Made by a program: the position numbers and the translations under genes. From positions 3,126,001 through 3,190,000 of the forward strand of contig NC_045147.1 of assembly GCF_008831285.2 (NCBI RefSeq): DNA of 64,000 bases, given 5' to 3'. Under the pieces are notes generated by a model. That model saw only the letters and a list, made by a program, of their open reading frames with translations. It made no database searches and was not told where the DNA came from. The stretch is from Nymphaea colorata. Its lineage: Eukaryota; Streptophyta; Magnoliopsida; Nymphaeales; Nymphaeaceae. Position 1 is the first letter of the stretch, and the number at the start of each line of letters is the position of its first letter. Below are positions 46,736-60,608 of the stretch, piece by piece.

Positions 46736-49700
46736 TCAACAAAAACAATAGTAGACTTTGAGCTTGAAGCATATTAAGCCAATCCCAAATTAATTCTTGA
46801 TCTAAAACTGCTTACTTGCAAACAAAGGCTTGAAGGAATAAGTTTCAAAAACACAACGTTCTATGTTGCTCTGCTTAGTGGTAGATGCTTACATGGGAGA
46901 CGCTTGACAATAGTTGGCAAACCCCATGATTGGGACTTAGTCAGAGGGAAACTCAAATTTATGATAACTGAAAATTTAAATATTTCAAAGTGATTTTGAA
47001 CATACGAAAACAGAAAAAATCATAAGCGCTAGATAAAGGACACGTTGCCTTTCCACAAACATTTTTTCTTTTTTCTTTTTTTTTCTTTTTTTTTAGAATA
47101 AACGCTTTAAATTTGATTTGCTACGAGTCCGAATTGAGGGGGAGGGGGAAGATCTACAGGGGCTTTGGGTCTTGGGTTCTTGATATCTTCATCTCTTGTT
47201 TGTCTAAATCAATACAAGAACGCTTTGTTTGACATCCTATGGCCATGTGGGATCATATATGTCATTATGAAAAAAATTTGTATTTCTTTTTGTTGACTTC
47301 GTGAAAAGAAAAAAGGTTGATTCAAATTAACTGAAAATTTTAACCTCAATAACGAATTTCAGAGACTTGAGTAAATTAATTTGAAGAAGCATTTGAGCAT
47401 GTATATATAACTAGTAGCTGGGGATGGATTTGCTAATTGGCTTGTAACTCATGGATGTATTTGGAAAAGAGAAAACAAAAGTAAAATAAACAACACCATT
47501 GATTCGTGTTCTCACAGAAATAGAAAAATAAATTATAAACCTGTCTGTTGGTATTTATAATTAATACTGAAGATAGACAAGTGATTTTATCTAATTACGG
47601 TCAAATTTATGAACAGATTTTACCGTAAAATGCCATGCATTAATTCTTTTATTTTATTATAGAGGCTTATCAGGTCTCGAGAGGGATCATATTTTTGAAG
47701 CCCAATCTAATTGATTATTATCAAGCTGGGAGTGAATAAAAAAGCCATATGTGCAACAAAATAAGTTAAAACTTTTACAGTTTACTTTTTCAACTCTATT
47801 TATTTTTTTTTTAAATAAAAAAATATTGTCATGCATACCGGGCCCGCCAATGGGCTGACTGTCAGATTGTCAGGCTAGGCCTGACTCGGGCTCAGCTGGG
47901 TACCTGGTACCCATCAGCGCTCAGTCCAGTAACCAGCGTTATCGACCAGCATGGGACATATCTGACAAAAAAAATATAAAATATTATATTTTTATAGATA
48001 ATTAAGAAAAAAAATCTTGGCAACTTTTAAAAGTAAATAATAATATTAACCGTGTGTGCGTGACATGTGGGACTCTTGTATATCAACCAATGAACTGATG
48101 CTTTGGCATCAATCCGAACCAAATCGGTGGATTGAGGTGGATTTTTATAACAATACTGGTGCATCTTCTCAAAGTGCAAATTAATGATGAAACTAGTGTC
48201 TAGCTTCTTAGGAAAGAAAAAGCACATATTTTAGGTCGCATCTAAGATGGCCGCGTCTCACTGTCTTGGAACTGAAAGTTCAACTGATACTCCTTTTAAA
48301 AAGATTAATATAATTTGAGCACATATACTAGCAAACATTTAAATGTCAGGTACCCTTATTGAATCATGCTTTATCATTTTTTTTAATCTGTCAATACAAC
48401 GTATTGGGTTTGAAAATTGTAATCAACCAATGAACATACGCAAATTGTATTATCAAAATATTTCATTTCATTTGATTTTGATGAACCCAATATTACTACA
48501 AAGGGATTTTTTCGTTCAGATATAACTTCATAGAAGGGGATTCGACCTGCAGACCACCTCCCTGGTGAGAGGTCCGGTGCTCACGTTGACTTTAGTTTCT
48601 GGTGTTGATGTTTGTAAAGATAGATTTTTGCTTCTTTTATGTGGGGGTTACAGTGTAATTTGACCATCGAGGATGTTTGGGCAGGGGTTTGATTTTTTTT
48701 TGTTTGTCTATTTCTTTAGATGGCGATGGTTCTCTTCCTTAATTTTTTCTCTGTTATTTTAGCAATAATATACTGTTTAAGAAGTGCTTTGGAGGGTTTA
48801 GGCTATCTTATGCCCAAGGTGCAAGTATATTTCTTAATCAGCGTGCCCTGCATAGTTTTTCTTGTTAGATCATGTTGAACTTGGTTCAAATGCTTGTGTA
48901 CGTGGTTTCATGTTCCTCTCTTGTGAATCTAGAAAAATATTTCCTTATTATAGAACTCAGAATTATTTTTTTGAAAATCTGGAAATATATTTCTTCATTA
49001 TCAAACTCAGAAATATATTTTTGGAAATATATTTCCGAGTTATCGCACACACATCAAAATGAGAATCGGAAAGATTTTTCCCATTTATTTTTTCTAAGAA
49101 ATATGTTTTCAGAAATATATTTTCAATTCCAGATTTCCAGGCCATCAAAGGTATGACATTTTTGTTCGTTTTGTTGCCCAGAATTGATTTTTTTTTTCTT
49201 TTGATATTTTCACTGTTTGATCGAATTTAGTCTTTGATGATACTTTGGGAGTTCTTTTTGAATGTTATTCATGAAGCACCTGTAACGACCGCAGCAGTGA
49301 TGTTTTGTGAATATGTATTTACTATGTATATGTGTGTATAGGGATAGTATGTATTTTTATATTTGATTTTTTTGTATTTTTCCAGCTTGTTTGGCTAGGA
49401 TAGCCCCAACGGCTCCTTTTAGAACCAAACTCTGCTGGCCTGAAAGAGGGCTGGGCTGCCACCCTTTTTTATTGTATATTGAGAAGAAAAAAGGAAAACA
49501 CTAAGGAACCTCTCTCTATCTGTCTCTCTTTATCTCTTTCCAGCATGATCCCCATTCAAAGCCACAATGATTCCCGTAAGATTAAGAAACAAAGAAAGAA
49601 AGAAAAGCTCATTTTTTTGGCTTCTTTGATCTAAACCATTATGTATTATGTATGCATTTGAAGAACTTTAGCCAGCTTGTTGAATTTTACGAGCTTGAAA

Positions 49701-52700
49701 GGAAATGAGTTCCCCGAGTCTCCATTTAAACCCACAAGCATATGTGCTTAAGAAGATCTAATTAAGTATGGCTTGGTGAAGTAGAAATTGATGTCAACCA
49801 TCGACATCTTTTGTCAGAATGAAGCAAATGATAAACCAGAAACAAGTTTGAAATAATTAAATAGAAAAAATTCTTTGACAAGACCGAAGCTAAGTATTGC
49901 CCTACTAAGATTGTGTTAAGTGTTAACTTTTAACACATAGGGTTCGGGGCAATTTTTATTCTTATTCTGTACGAGGGTATTTTTATCCTTACGCCAATCC
50001 AGCTCTTTCCAACCCCCTGATATCAGAAGATTCTCCTTTTTCTTATTTTTGGTTCGTTATAGCTTGCTCGAACACCACCGACCTCGACGGTGAGTCTCTT
50101 TGTTACGCCCGTAAGTTTTTCAAAAAGGCAGTTTATGAAATTTTTAAAATTAAAGAGTGTTTTTGAAATACTACTTAATATTTGGGTCGATGTTGAATGT
50201 TTGGTAAGGGGAGGGTTTATCGAGCCTGAACCACCTCTTTCCATCTTCTTTTCTAAAATCCAAGAGCCCGAACAAAATTTCTGCCCGTTGGGGCATAATT
50301 TCCTTTTTTTGTCCTTGCTCGAATGCTCGTGGAGAAGGCTCGTCTTCCTCTCGCAGAAGCTCTCTGCATGCAGTTGGTCATTCTCATAGCGCACGTCCTC
50401 TCCGCATCTTTATCGAGGTAAGCCGCAGGCTTGCCTCTTATTATTGCGTTTTATTTCCAAACGCCTGTGCTTTCTGTATGCCTTTCCCCAAATCGCTGCC
50501 CTAGTCGTCTTATTCGCCGTTTTAACATAGGGAGGGTCCTTTTGGATATACTTTATGTTTGAAAATGTGTTTAATTGGATCATAACTTTGCAAAGGACTG
50601 CTTACAACATGGATGTTATATGAATATCGGACATTCATGCGTTGTCGTTTTTCTTTGTTGGTTGCTAAATGCTTTTATCGGTTTAGTTATATTTGGGCCT
50701 GTCCATTGCACTTCCGAGCATTCATGGCATTATTGGCTTTTGCTTCAAACTGTGTATAGTTTCTTCTCCTATTCTTGCGTAGTTTCAAATATTGCTTAGA
50801 TCTTTCCTATAATTCTGTTTTTCTTGTATTTGCAGTTATGACTTGTGACCTATTTTTGCTGGTGGCTGGTCAAGTTTGTCGTGAGAAAGGGAAGGCAGAA
50901 TTTGGCAGCCCATTGTTGTAGTCTGGCTTTAGCAGTCGTTGTCTGGTATGCATTTTTATTCGTTTTCTTCTTCCTTTCCTTCTTAATTTATGGATTGTGC
51001 TTGTCTAAGACCGTCTTATTGTCAAAAAATGTTTCCCCTTAATGCAGCCCCAATTAATTGTCATTGTAACATTTGGGAATATGATGAAGGTTCATGGTCC
51101 ATTACAAGAAGTGTGTTGCTTTGAAGAAGAAATATGTTTTCTATAAATTCTATAGAATAACATAGTTTGATTTCTTTGCTAATGTATTTCACATTTGTTC
51201 TTTTTTTATTTGTATTATTCTTGCCCTGTGTGCTGAGTGTTGTACGTTCATCTTGGTTGCAAGCATTTTCTGTTTTGATCTTCTTGCATGTGATTATAGT
51301 TTTCTGAACTTTTTGTGATTTTTACTGATCTTTAATAGTTTAATTAGGAAACATTGTTTTTGAGAACTTTTATTCTGTTATACTTTGTATAGAAACTGGG
51401 CAGAATAAAAAGAAATACAACACAAATGCCAAAATTGTTCAGAAAATTTTGTATTTTGGTTTTCTAAAATCCTCTCCTTCTGTACAGAAAAGAATCCTTA
51501 GTTTTGGTATCAGCTCTTTATAATACAATGTCTTTTTAAACCAGATTTGTGAACCTGTCAGAACTGAAAAAGTCTGCCTCTGTTCTACATCCGGACACTT
51601 TTTTTTTTGCTTTTGCTTTCTGCTATAGTCAGAGTCTAACAATGTCCATTCTCATAGTTGTCATTATCATTTCCCTAATGATTTTACAAAAGTCGCTGCA
51701 TAGGACTGGTTTATCCTGGGCTTCGTTCAAGGGCAAAGAAGAGTTTAACCTAAACTTCTTGCAAAGCTTTCGATCAATGACCTAACATTTATGCGAACTC
51801 GTCACCCTTAAACCAATCTTTTATGTAAAATATCATACTTTTATGGGATAGTTGGTTAAGTTCATTTTTCTACCCAGTCTACCCATCTTGTTTTGCATTC
51901 ACCCATCCCTTTAGGGACTAGAGTTCATGCCTCCTGGTGATATACCATTTGATGTCAAGAACTTTTGCAAACAATTTTTTTTTTAAATTTTGTTTAAAAA
52001 CATTTTAAAGATGCTTTCTCACACAATGATATGTCTTTGCCTTACCCTTAGTATCCTCCCGAGTATGAGAAAATTTCAAGTTTTTGATGTCAATCAATGG
52101 AAGAGGCAAGTTGAAAAAATTCTGGATATGAACATTAAGGAAAATTCTTATGAAGCTGAGAAAGTTAAGACTAGGAAATGCTATTGACTCTAGTGTTCAA
52201 ACATTTACAAGGATTTAGCATGAAATATACTAAGAGAGAAGCCACAATGTTCTGTAAGATCTTGGCAGGTAGCAAAATGAGAGCTGAGAGATGGGCTTGG
52301 GGCTTGTGTAATTGTTCCTCTGAGTCAGTAATCAAGAGTACCAGATAGACATATAGTTGATTTATGTTTATTTCGCAAAGATAATGATTTACTAACCTTT
52401 AGCTCGTCAAAAACCCGTAAGGTGAAGCGGGTTGGACATGTGATAAAACTACACATAACCACGAAAGCGATGGAGCTTCGTAGTAGCCTTTGATGTGGTG
52501 AGGTATTCCCTCAAAGGTGAAGGTCGACCTAAAAAAAGAAAAAATCAAAGGAAAAAAAAACATCAAAAGTCAAAAAGCTGAATGCAAAAGAAAGAAAAAC
52601 AAAAGAAACTAAGGAAAAAAAAAAGCAAAAGGTGCCTACCAATAGACGAAAGATATGGAGGTTGAACTCGCAGGAATTGAATGTGACAATCTTTCGTGGA

Positions 52701-54165
52701 TGTGCAATTTTAGGGTCAATATCTGCTCCTCTTTTTTATTACCTAAGATGTCGAGGACGATTCTTTTATGTTCACATTTTGGAAATTGAAAGATACCTCT
52801 TCTAGAGGTTTGGCGACATTGATGTAGAATGAATTCTAATGCTCGTACGGTACTATGGGTAAATGAATGACATATTATGTGCACAACACGAGCACTCATG
52901 CTTATGTGTTAAATTGATAATTTGAACTATTTCAAAGTAAAAACTTGACATCTCTTGTTATGTTTCGAGGTTTTCTAGTCATTAACCAATCCCCTTTAGT
53001 CTTGAAAGGTGTTTGCTGTTTCATTAACAAACCACTAGTCCGTACATGGAATAAATGAAGCTCCTCAAACTTAGTCCACTTATGTTGAATGTGACAAATT
53101 GTCCATCTTTTCCTCTGGTGTAGGAGAGGCAAAACATTTAAGAACTGACCTATTATTCCATCTTGACCGAGTGTCTTCAACCTGTTGAAATGTCTTCAAC
53201 ATGTTTTTCAATGACATAACTAAGACTTAGGGTTGACGCTATCATGGAAGATCTCTTATAAGTTTTCAAAAGAACCAGTCGATTTTTTGAACTGTGACAT
53301 TTTTGAAAAGTTTGTCCTTTGAGGTTGCATGAGTTTTGTTCCTGGCTTCATCTAAAATTTGTCTTGGCTTGCAATACATGGTTTTGCAAAATGGTGTGGA
53401 GTTATTCTTCATTGTCACCAACTACCCACCCATGCCTTTGCTTTGACAACTGGGCGCTTCATAGTTTTTGACCATGTTAGTATTCAGTTTCTTCTTGTGT
53501 CTTGTTAGTTGAGCGTTATGGGTATTTTGACTAGTATGTGTTTGTTTATCCATAAATCGGGACAATATCCTACATTGGGAAAAAATTATGATATTATTGA
53601 ATTCTTTCTCATTGATTTTGTTTATGATGCTTCACTCATTTAAGGCTGGCTGTTGAACCTGTTACCCATCAATTCAGGCAATTGCTTTTAATCCAGTTCT
53701 TCCCCTTCCCATAACCGAGATGTTTTTCCAACATTGGAGGAGAAGGTGGGCCGAGGTTGATCCAAAATTATGTCAGAATGTTAGTTTTTTAGGCATGAAA
53801 ATGACACTACTAACGCTTATTTCAGAATGTCGTGGAAAGCTTATTTTTAGATTTGTTATTGGTCTTGAATTTTTTGATGTTCTTATCCAAATGTTGTTGC
53901 TGCAGGTAAGGCCAGGATCATGAACTAGAAGGTCAACTAGAGGAGGCTGTAGAATTGGTTGAAGGCATCCTTTGGAAGTGTTATTGGTTGGCTGACCATG
54001 AAATAATGGCTTTTCTTTAGATAAGATGGTCGGTGCTACATATTTCTCTGGTTCTAGTAGTCAAAGTGATGTTATGTCTACCTTATGTCTTAAGGATGGT
54101 AGTCAAAATCGCTTCCTAGATTAGGCCCTATGATGTATATGAAATATTCAACTGCCAGTACACAA
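46736..54165. other. AT-rich region without confident genes
   Basis: I see no protein family. At 50380-50420 a GC-richer stretch ends at a good donor (tatcgag then gtaagcc), and at about 50835 a strong acceptor (tatttgcag) precedes ATG. The ATG frame closes after 27 codons, so any transcript here would be non-coding or broken. At 48900-49110 variants of gaaatatatttc recur, including the palindrome ggaaatatatttcc. At 47840-47960 a GC-rich patch with repeated cctggtaccc words looks like a transposon end. Confidence 0.35.
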
Positions 54166-54345
54166 GGGTGGAGCCAAGATTTTTTTCAGAGGTGGGCCAA
54201 ACGGTTCGTGGGTCGGGCCAAGATGAGCGATGGGTCGGGCCAAACTAAAAAAAATTAATTTTTTCAATATAATTTTTTTTTTCTCCTGCGCTCACCCGAG
54301 CCATGGCCTAGGTGGGCCACCCCCTCCCTCTGCCCCTGCCACCTT
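54166..54345. mobile_element. Possible small GGGTGGAGCCA-type element
   Basis: It begins agggtggagccaagattttt and ends near ctctgcccctgccaccttg, the same kind of ends as the 63766-63936 element. It abuts the left border of the second long R copy. No target duplication was found, so the limits are uncertain. Confidence 0.35.
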
Positions 54346-54348
54346 GCT

Positions 54349-55941
54349 AGACCACTGTCTCTCTCCACAAAATTGTGTTGAACTTCTTGCACCTCGCATT
54401 GAGGAAAGCATTTTGAATACCTGGGGGGATGGTAGGAATATGCAACCAACAGTTAAACTTACCAATATGTTGGGCATCAAAGAACAAATAAATGGTGGTA
54501 ATGGTTTGGCCCGTAACACCTTGAATCTGAGCCCTGAGGTGGGTATGGGACAAAGTTGAGCATCTTGCAAGATGGACAAGATTTGCAAGTGCAATGGATT
54601 CAGCACGCACATACCATCTCTGCAATTATAGTTTCTTCTTTCCAATTTCGTCATGAAAAATACTGATGTTGCATTCGTAGGTTTGCAGATTTTTTTTTTG
54701 AGAATGAAGCTCACAGAATTGATGGATTCAGTTGTAAGCAGCCAAGTGGCAACAAATGTTTCTTACTTTTACATTTGTATTATCACAAGTGCGTGAGATA
54801 TATTGTAATTTGTTAATGAAATGTTTTTGCAGGCGTGTGATTTCCTTGAACAAGGCTATAGGCCCACGATTACCATTATTACAACAAGGATTTTTTTCAG
54901 AATTCACATGACAATGTTCTGCCTGGTAGGTGTCTTGAACAATCGTGGTTCAATTTTTATTTTATCCTGCTAGAGGCTGATTTCAGTTTAAACTAGTATA
55001 CTTAAGTTTTTTCTTTCATCTCGCATCCACCTATATTGTTGAATTTTTAAATGTATTGTAAAACAATGACTTCTAAGTAAGGTTTCAAGTCATTCTGCAT
55101 ATCATTTTGCATATTATATCCAACAACATGCATGTGTGGTAATGACATTTTTCTCGGGCTTATTCTCTAGAAATCAAGGGGAGAATGGTGCATTGGATGA
55201 ATGGTAACCAAGAGGACAACAAAGATAGAGGTAGAAATTGGATCTGCTGGTGCACTGGATGAAACACTCTCTCTCTCTCTCTCATATGATACACACTGAT
55301 GGGAAGGTCAGTTTAACCGAACAAGAAGTCAGTTTTGTTGTTTAGGTACTTGTCCATTGGTGTAAGGAACGGTTGCACCATTCGTGGGGGATGGTTTTTT
55401 TCTTTTTGTATTAGTCACTCTTAAAAAACATTGAGTACCTAGTGAAAAGGGATAAAACTTCACCAAATACCATGAATAAATTCATGCAGTCCCACCTCAT
55501 CAACAGCCGAACCAATCCGCATTCATAATTATGGCTAGGGAACTTGTTTGAATCACCCATTGCCACCTTCGTCGTTTATGTTACTTCAATAATATAATAG
55601 AAAGAGAGAGTGTGAGTGTGTGGGAGTCCATGTGCTTGAATCTGCCCACGGCTGAGCCGAAACTGATAGAAGTCCTTGGCATGGATGGACCGTTTCAATG
55701 GCAGACGCTAGCGGTTCTTCAGTTTATGCATGGGTCTGAATTGTAGAAAACTAGCTTGTGTGCTTGAGTTGAGTAGTGTAACTCTCCTCCTCATAGATTC
55801 CAATTTTCTCAAGCATGGGCTATTAAATTTGTTTTACACTTGCCTTTTTTTGTACACTAGTCAAAAAGAGAGAGAAAATGAGTGTACATGTACATTGTAT
55901 CCAGTGGTGTGCTGAGGACTGAAGATTGTAAATTCTACATA

Positions 55942-55985
<44 letters not shown>

Positions 55986-56445
55986 GTGTGTGTGAAAAGG
56001 ATTCCTCTCATGAGAGCTGGAGGAATCCATGTTATTTATATAATAGAAAGAGAATGCGAGTGTGTGGGTGTGGGTGAGAGTTCGCTCTTTGTGGTTGAAG
56101 CTGCCCACCCTTCTTTTCTTGTTGCTTGAGTCGAAACCGACAAAAGTCTTGGATGGACCGGTTCAATGGCAGACCGCCGGTTGAACGTGGTTTTGGTTGA
56201 AATCAAAAAGACCTGAGAAACAGGCTTGTCCTTTACATATAACTTTTTTTTTGTTGAGATTATTCTTGTGTGATGCGTGAAGGGAACTTTGGGTGTTTAC
56301 TTTAGTAAGGTTGATCTCTCTCGATCTGCTGAAAAAGGAACTCGACGAAAGCAATGGAGCTTACAAGCACAAACTCAATTGCAGAATTGTTGTTTATGAC
56401 TATAAAGTTTACTTTGAAACACCTTAACTCCATTGCTTTCCAAGG
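54349..56445. repeat. Dispersed repeat R, long copy C
   Basis: Colinear with 20044-22450. It lacks a ~45-bp piece of the coding-like segment (between aagtgcaatgg and attcagcacgcac), has a shorter (TA)n tract at about 55941, and lacks the 50-bp duplication of copy A. It ends within the spacer of the inverted repeat found at 22091-22698. Confidence 0.8.
54362..54559 (+). pseudogene. Gene fragment inside repeat R copy C (possibly BEL1-like)
   Basis: Reads NCVELLAPRIEESILNTWGD, GRNMQPTVKLTNMLG and NTLNLSPEVGMG, then a frameshift and stop. It is parallel to 20066-20404 but with Trp where that copy has a stop codon. The GLSLSLS part is deleted. Confidence 0.4.
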
Positions 56446-56449
56446 GAGA

Positions 56450-57605
56450 ACAATGGCTGACTAATTACAAAATAAACTTTCCCTAAGAAATGTATCCCCA
56501 GTTGGTCAAAGTGAGGCCACTAACTAATGGCTGATTAGAGCACCAATGCGCCCTTTGAATTTATCTTTTCCAAAATAATTTTTCCTTGAAGAGAATGAAC
56601 CAATTAACAAAAGCTTAAATTGCCAAAAAATGGAAAATTTTTGCAATATGTTGCCCATAAGGTAGGTCTTTTTTCTCTTAAGCACACTTGGTACCCTAAA
56701 CACTGTTGTGAATCTACTGTTTAAAGTCATTGTCACAGATATTGTGAGAGATAAACAATTAAGCAAAAATATCGGAAAAATCTTGACGAAAAATGAATAT
56801 CTTGCAATTTTTTATGATTTTTTTCAGTCATTTTCACATTTTTATTTTATTCTCTCATTTATTTTATTTTTCTGATTTTTAGATTTTTTAAAAGATTTAT
56901 TGAGATTTTTCTGAAATTTTCCTCAAAAAATAGCTTCAGCAAAAAATACCTCTGAAAATCCTTGCCGATATTTTCCCAAGAACAATGATTGTAACAATGG
57001 TTTGAACAAATAGTGTGTTTTACTGTAGACATTTCAGATCTGTGAATGAATACAAAACCATGGGTTCATAGTTGAACCTCAAAGGGGAAGAATGAAAAGA
57101 ATTATGGAACTGTGGATTTGAGAGCAGTAGAGATTTTAGCTACCCATCTGTTAGTGCCAAGGCCAACTGGTTTAGGGACAACACTAAATTTGTGCCTGTA
57201 TGGACTTGTATTTTGGGAGTTTGAATGAGCTGAGAACAGTGGCAGAGCTAAAAATTTTGGTTGAGGAGCACTAACAGATCTCTTGTTGTTTAGGAGGATG
57301 AGTGTTTGCAGGGAACAGACTTGGGTCTGCTGGGGGCACCATATGTGGCTGGACCTTGCTGAACATAGGTCCAGCTTAGTTCACAATTCATGATTTCAGG
57401 GGCTGGCATGGGCAATGGCCGACAATAGTCACACAATAGCTCCACTACTGGCTGAGTGTAACATTAATCACTTATGTAATTAAGTTGCTTAATTTTAAGC
57501 TTGAGTCCATGGTCGTATAGCCAATTTATGACACTCCATTTTGCTGCCATTTTCGTGCTATACTTCATTTCAACCTTGGCCGAGCCTGTGCCCAGAGAGA
57601 TGACT
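56450..57605. other. Intergenic DNA, no gene seen
   Basis: It contains an AT-rich patch at 56760-56960. Near 57238, gtggcagagctaaaaatttt resembles the GGGTGGAGCCA-type element ends. The plus-strand frame just left of the Copia insertion is short and featureless. Confidence 0.4.
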
Positions 57606-57612
57606 AGAAACC

Positions 57613-57958
57613 TGTTAACACACAATCTGATGACAGTTACACAAATGATGGGGAAGATCACGATGGAGTTGACAAATCAATTCAGCATAATCCTATCAAA
57701 AAGAAAACTACATCCGCTGGACCTGATTTGATAAATCAAGAAAGAGCATATCATAAGGAAGGAATCTAAGCAAACAACGTGGCAATAAATCCTCATTGAG
57801 AAGAGAGAAACAGTTACAAAGAATAGAGATTTAAGGAAGGATTCTTCAAAATTTAAATAAACGTATAAAATCCATCCAAAAATCTTGTATAAATATTGGA
57901 TGTATGATTTTATATCTGAACCACTTAAAATTCCTTTTTGTCTTGCTTATTTCATTCA
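57613..57958 (+). repeat. 5' LTR of the 57.6-62.8 kb Copia
   Basis: 346 bp. Compared with the 3' LTR it lacks about 50 bp near its right end (the tcaaggaaacctcacaccat ... gtggacgtagg part) and has scattered substitutions. Confidence 0.92.
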
Positions 57959-58034
57959 TGGTATCAGAGCTATATCTGTGAGGAATTTTTTTTGGGCTAT
58001 CTTCTTCATGGCTTCGGGTGCGTCTTCTTCTTCC

Positions 58035-58678
58035 ATAATGGCAGCTAAGTATCCATAGCCTTCCACAGTTAATGTTGCAAATTTTATCTCTATCAAACTT
58101 TCTCATAAGAGTTACTTCCTTTGGAAAACCCGGGCTCATTGAAAGCCAAGACATGATGGGATTTATTGATGGACAAGTTTCCAAGCCGACCTCCACCATT
58201 GAAATCGTTGAAAATGGTGAGGCCCACTCTGCTCCAAATTTAGATTTCTTTGCTTAGAAAAAATCAAATTGACTTCTTAGGGGGTGGATATTGAATCACT
58301 CTCTGAAGAAGTTCTAGGCCTGACTCCAAAGCTCTGCCGATGTTTGGAATGCTCTTATAATGGCAGCTAAGTATCCATAGCCTTCCACAGTTAATGTTGC
58401 AAATTTTATCTCTATCAAACTTTCTCATAAGAGTTACTTCCTTTGGAAAACCCGGGCTCATTGAAAGCCAAGACATGATGGGATTTATTGATGGACAAGT
58501 TTCCAAGCCGACCTCCACCATTGAAATCGTTGAAAATGGTGAGGCCCACTCTGCTCCAAATTTAGATTTCTTTGCTTAGAAAAAATCAAATTGACTTCTT
58601 AGGGGGTGGATATTGAATCACTCTCTGAAGAAGTTCTAGGCCTGACTCCAAAGCTCTGCCGATGTTTGGAATGCTCTT
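58035..58678 (+). repeat. 322-bp tandem duplication in the Copia gag region
   Basis: Copies 58035-58356 and 58357-58678 both start ataatggcagctaagtatcc and end gtttggaatgctctt. They look identical over nearly all of their length, including internal stop codons, so the duplication is younger than the decay of gag. Confidence 0.95.
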
Positions 58679-59640
58679 ATAAAGGTCTTTGTTAGATAAT
58701 CAAAAGACCAAGAGTTTTTTTTAAACAAAAAATTACAGACGTTTCAAAAGCATGACAAAACTATCACTGAGTATATAAGAGCGTTCAAAACCATATGTGA
58801 TGAGTTGGCAGCCATTGAGAAACCCTTGTTGGATCAAGACAAAGTATTTTGATTCATAAATGGTCTTGGATTAGGTTATGAATCATTTATGACGTCCATA
58901 CTTCAACCTCCTATTCCGACTTATATTGATGTTGTCTCATTGCTTGAAAGCCAAGACAACATGAAAAACCTCCATGGTCTTCAACTCAATCCTAATGTAG
59001 TCAATGTAGGTCAGCAGGTTCAATCTTCCAACTCTTACTACTATAGAGGATGTGACAACTACAATAAGAAGAATAATAACTCTCGCTTCAACTTTTGAGG
59101 ATGAGGATTTACGCCTGCCTCTCAATCACGTCCCAACAATGTTCCAGCTAATACAAGGTAGAATAATTCTCAGCCTCAAGTAAAAACTCCATGTCAGATT
59201 TGTGGCTTAAGTAACCACACAGCCTTTAAGTGTTATCACATATTCAATCAGGCGTACCAGCCGAAAGACCATCTGTTTTCCACTATGCAAGTTCCTGACC
59301 CAAATGACGAAGACTAGTATTCTGACACTAGAGCAACGACTCATGTGATAGATGACCCAGGTAAACTCAAAAATCTTATTAAATACAATGGAACTGATCC
59401 TGTAATGGTTAGAAGTTGGCAGCATTTGCCTATAACTCGTATTGGTTCTGCTAATCTTGATCTTGGACATGAATCACTTTCTCTTGATAATGTGCTAGTA
59501 GTTCCTGATATTAAAAAAAATCTTATTTATGTGAGTCAGCTTACTTTTTCTATGCCATATGTGTTTGATTTCACATCTGATTCATTTGTGATTAAGGACA
59601 AGGAAATAAGTCAGGTAATTGTAAAGGGAACTAGAGAATG
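58679..59640 (+). pseudogene. Copia gag, zinc knuckle and protease region, decayed
   Basis: The pieces run in order. Gag gives KTITEYIRAFKTICDELAA, then YESFMTSILQPPIPTYIDVV. A zinc knuckle CQICGLSNHTAFKC with C-x2-C-x4-H-x4-C spacing follows at about 59193-59234. Next is a degenerate protease site (YSDTRATTHVID where DSGATxH is usual) and a pre-integrase part (LDNVLVVPDIKKNLIYVSQL). Stops occur at several points. Confidence 0.8.
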
Positions 59641-59866
59641 AGACTTATACGCACTCAAGGCCAGACCAAAGTTAGTGTTTTTTTCTGATCATTTTAGGAC
59701 AGCAACTTCAAAAGTATGACATAGTCGACTTGGGCATCCATATGCTAAGATCATTGATTCTTGTCTTGAAAGGGTAAAATAAGTTTAATGACAAAAACTT
59801 CTACTTTTTCAATTTGTCAAAGCTGTCAATTGGATAAAGCAACACATTTGTCTCTTTTTCCATTAG

Positions 59867-60472
59867 ATGATGAATATTATGAACCTCTTGAAAAAATACA
59901 CTGTGATCTTTGGGGCCCAACGCCTATTGATTCTTGTCAAAAGGTTTGATATTATGTTTTTTTTTGTTGATCAGCACTCTAGATATTCTTGGATCTATCC
60001 ATTAAAAACAAAGTCTAATTTTTTCACAAAGTTTATTGAATTTCATAAGATGGTGACGACGCAATTTGGAAGATCTATAAAAAAATTTCAAAGTGAAGAG
60101 GGTGGCAAATTTAATAGCTCTGCATTTCTCTCTTATTTAAGAGAACATAGAATCAAACATCTCAAGGCTTGTCCAAAAACACCGCAACAGAATGGGATGG
60201 TAGAGCGAAAACATAGGTCAGTTACCAAACTTGGATTAACTCCACTTTTTCATAGTAATCTACCAGCAAACTATTGGGTAGAAGCTTTTTCAATAGCTGT
60301 CTGGCTTATAAATCGGCTGCCTACATCTTCGCTACAAATGCAAAGCCCATATGAGAGCCTATTTAAAAAACCAGCAGACTATTATTGCCTACAGACATTT
60401 GGTTGTAGATGCTTTCCCTACATTAAGAGTTACAACAAACAGAACCCAAATCTTTACCATGTGTCTTTATAG
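59867..60472 (+). pseudogene. Copia integrase, decayed
   Basis: 201-codon frame with FFVDQHSRYSWIYPLKTKS, KKFQSEEGGKFNSSAF, TPQQNGMVERKHRSV and YWVEAFSIAVWLINRLPT. The second catalytic Asp of the family (in R-S-D-G-G-G-E-F) is replaced: the window reads QSEEGGKF. It ends where the chromodomain-like part should continue. Confidence 0.85.
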
Positions 60473-60608
60473 GGTATAGTGACTACCACAAGGATATTGT
60501 TGCCTTTTACCCTTTGACAAAGTGTTTATATTTCAAAACACGTTGTGTTTAATGAAAAATGTTTTCCTTTTAATCAAGGTTCTGCTAGAACACCACTAAA
60601 TTATAGTT

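Noticed and set aside
48530-48600. tRNA-like patch (ggggattcgacctgcagacc)
   Set aside because: The reverse complement has a B-box-like ggtcgaatcccc, but no A box or cloverleaf could be found.
50838-51042. Short frame after a good splice acceptor (MTCDLFLLVAGQVCREKGK)
   Set aside because: Closes after 27 codons; the longer overlapping frame needs a GTG start and has no recognisable motif.
57846-58579. Duplicate minus- and plus-strand frames of 61-117 codons
   Set aside because: They repeat because of the 322-bp tandem duplication in Copia gag; the plus-strand gag frame is the real ancestor.
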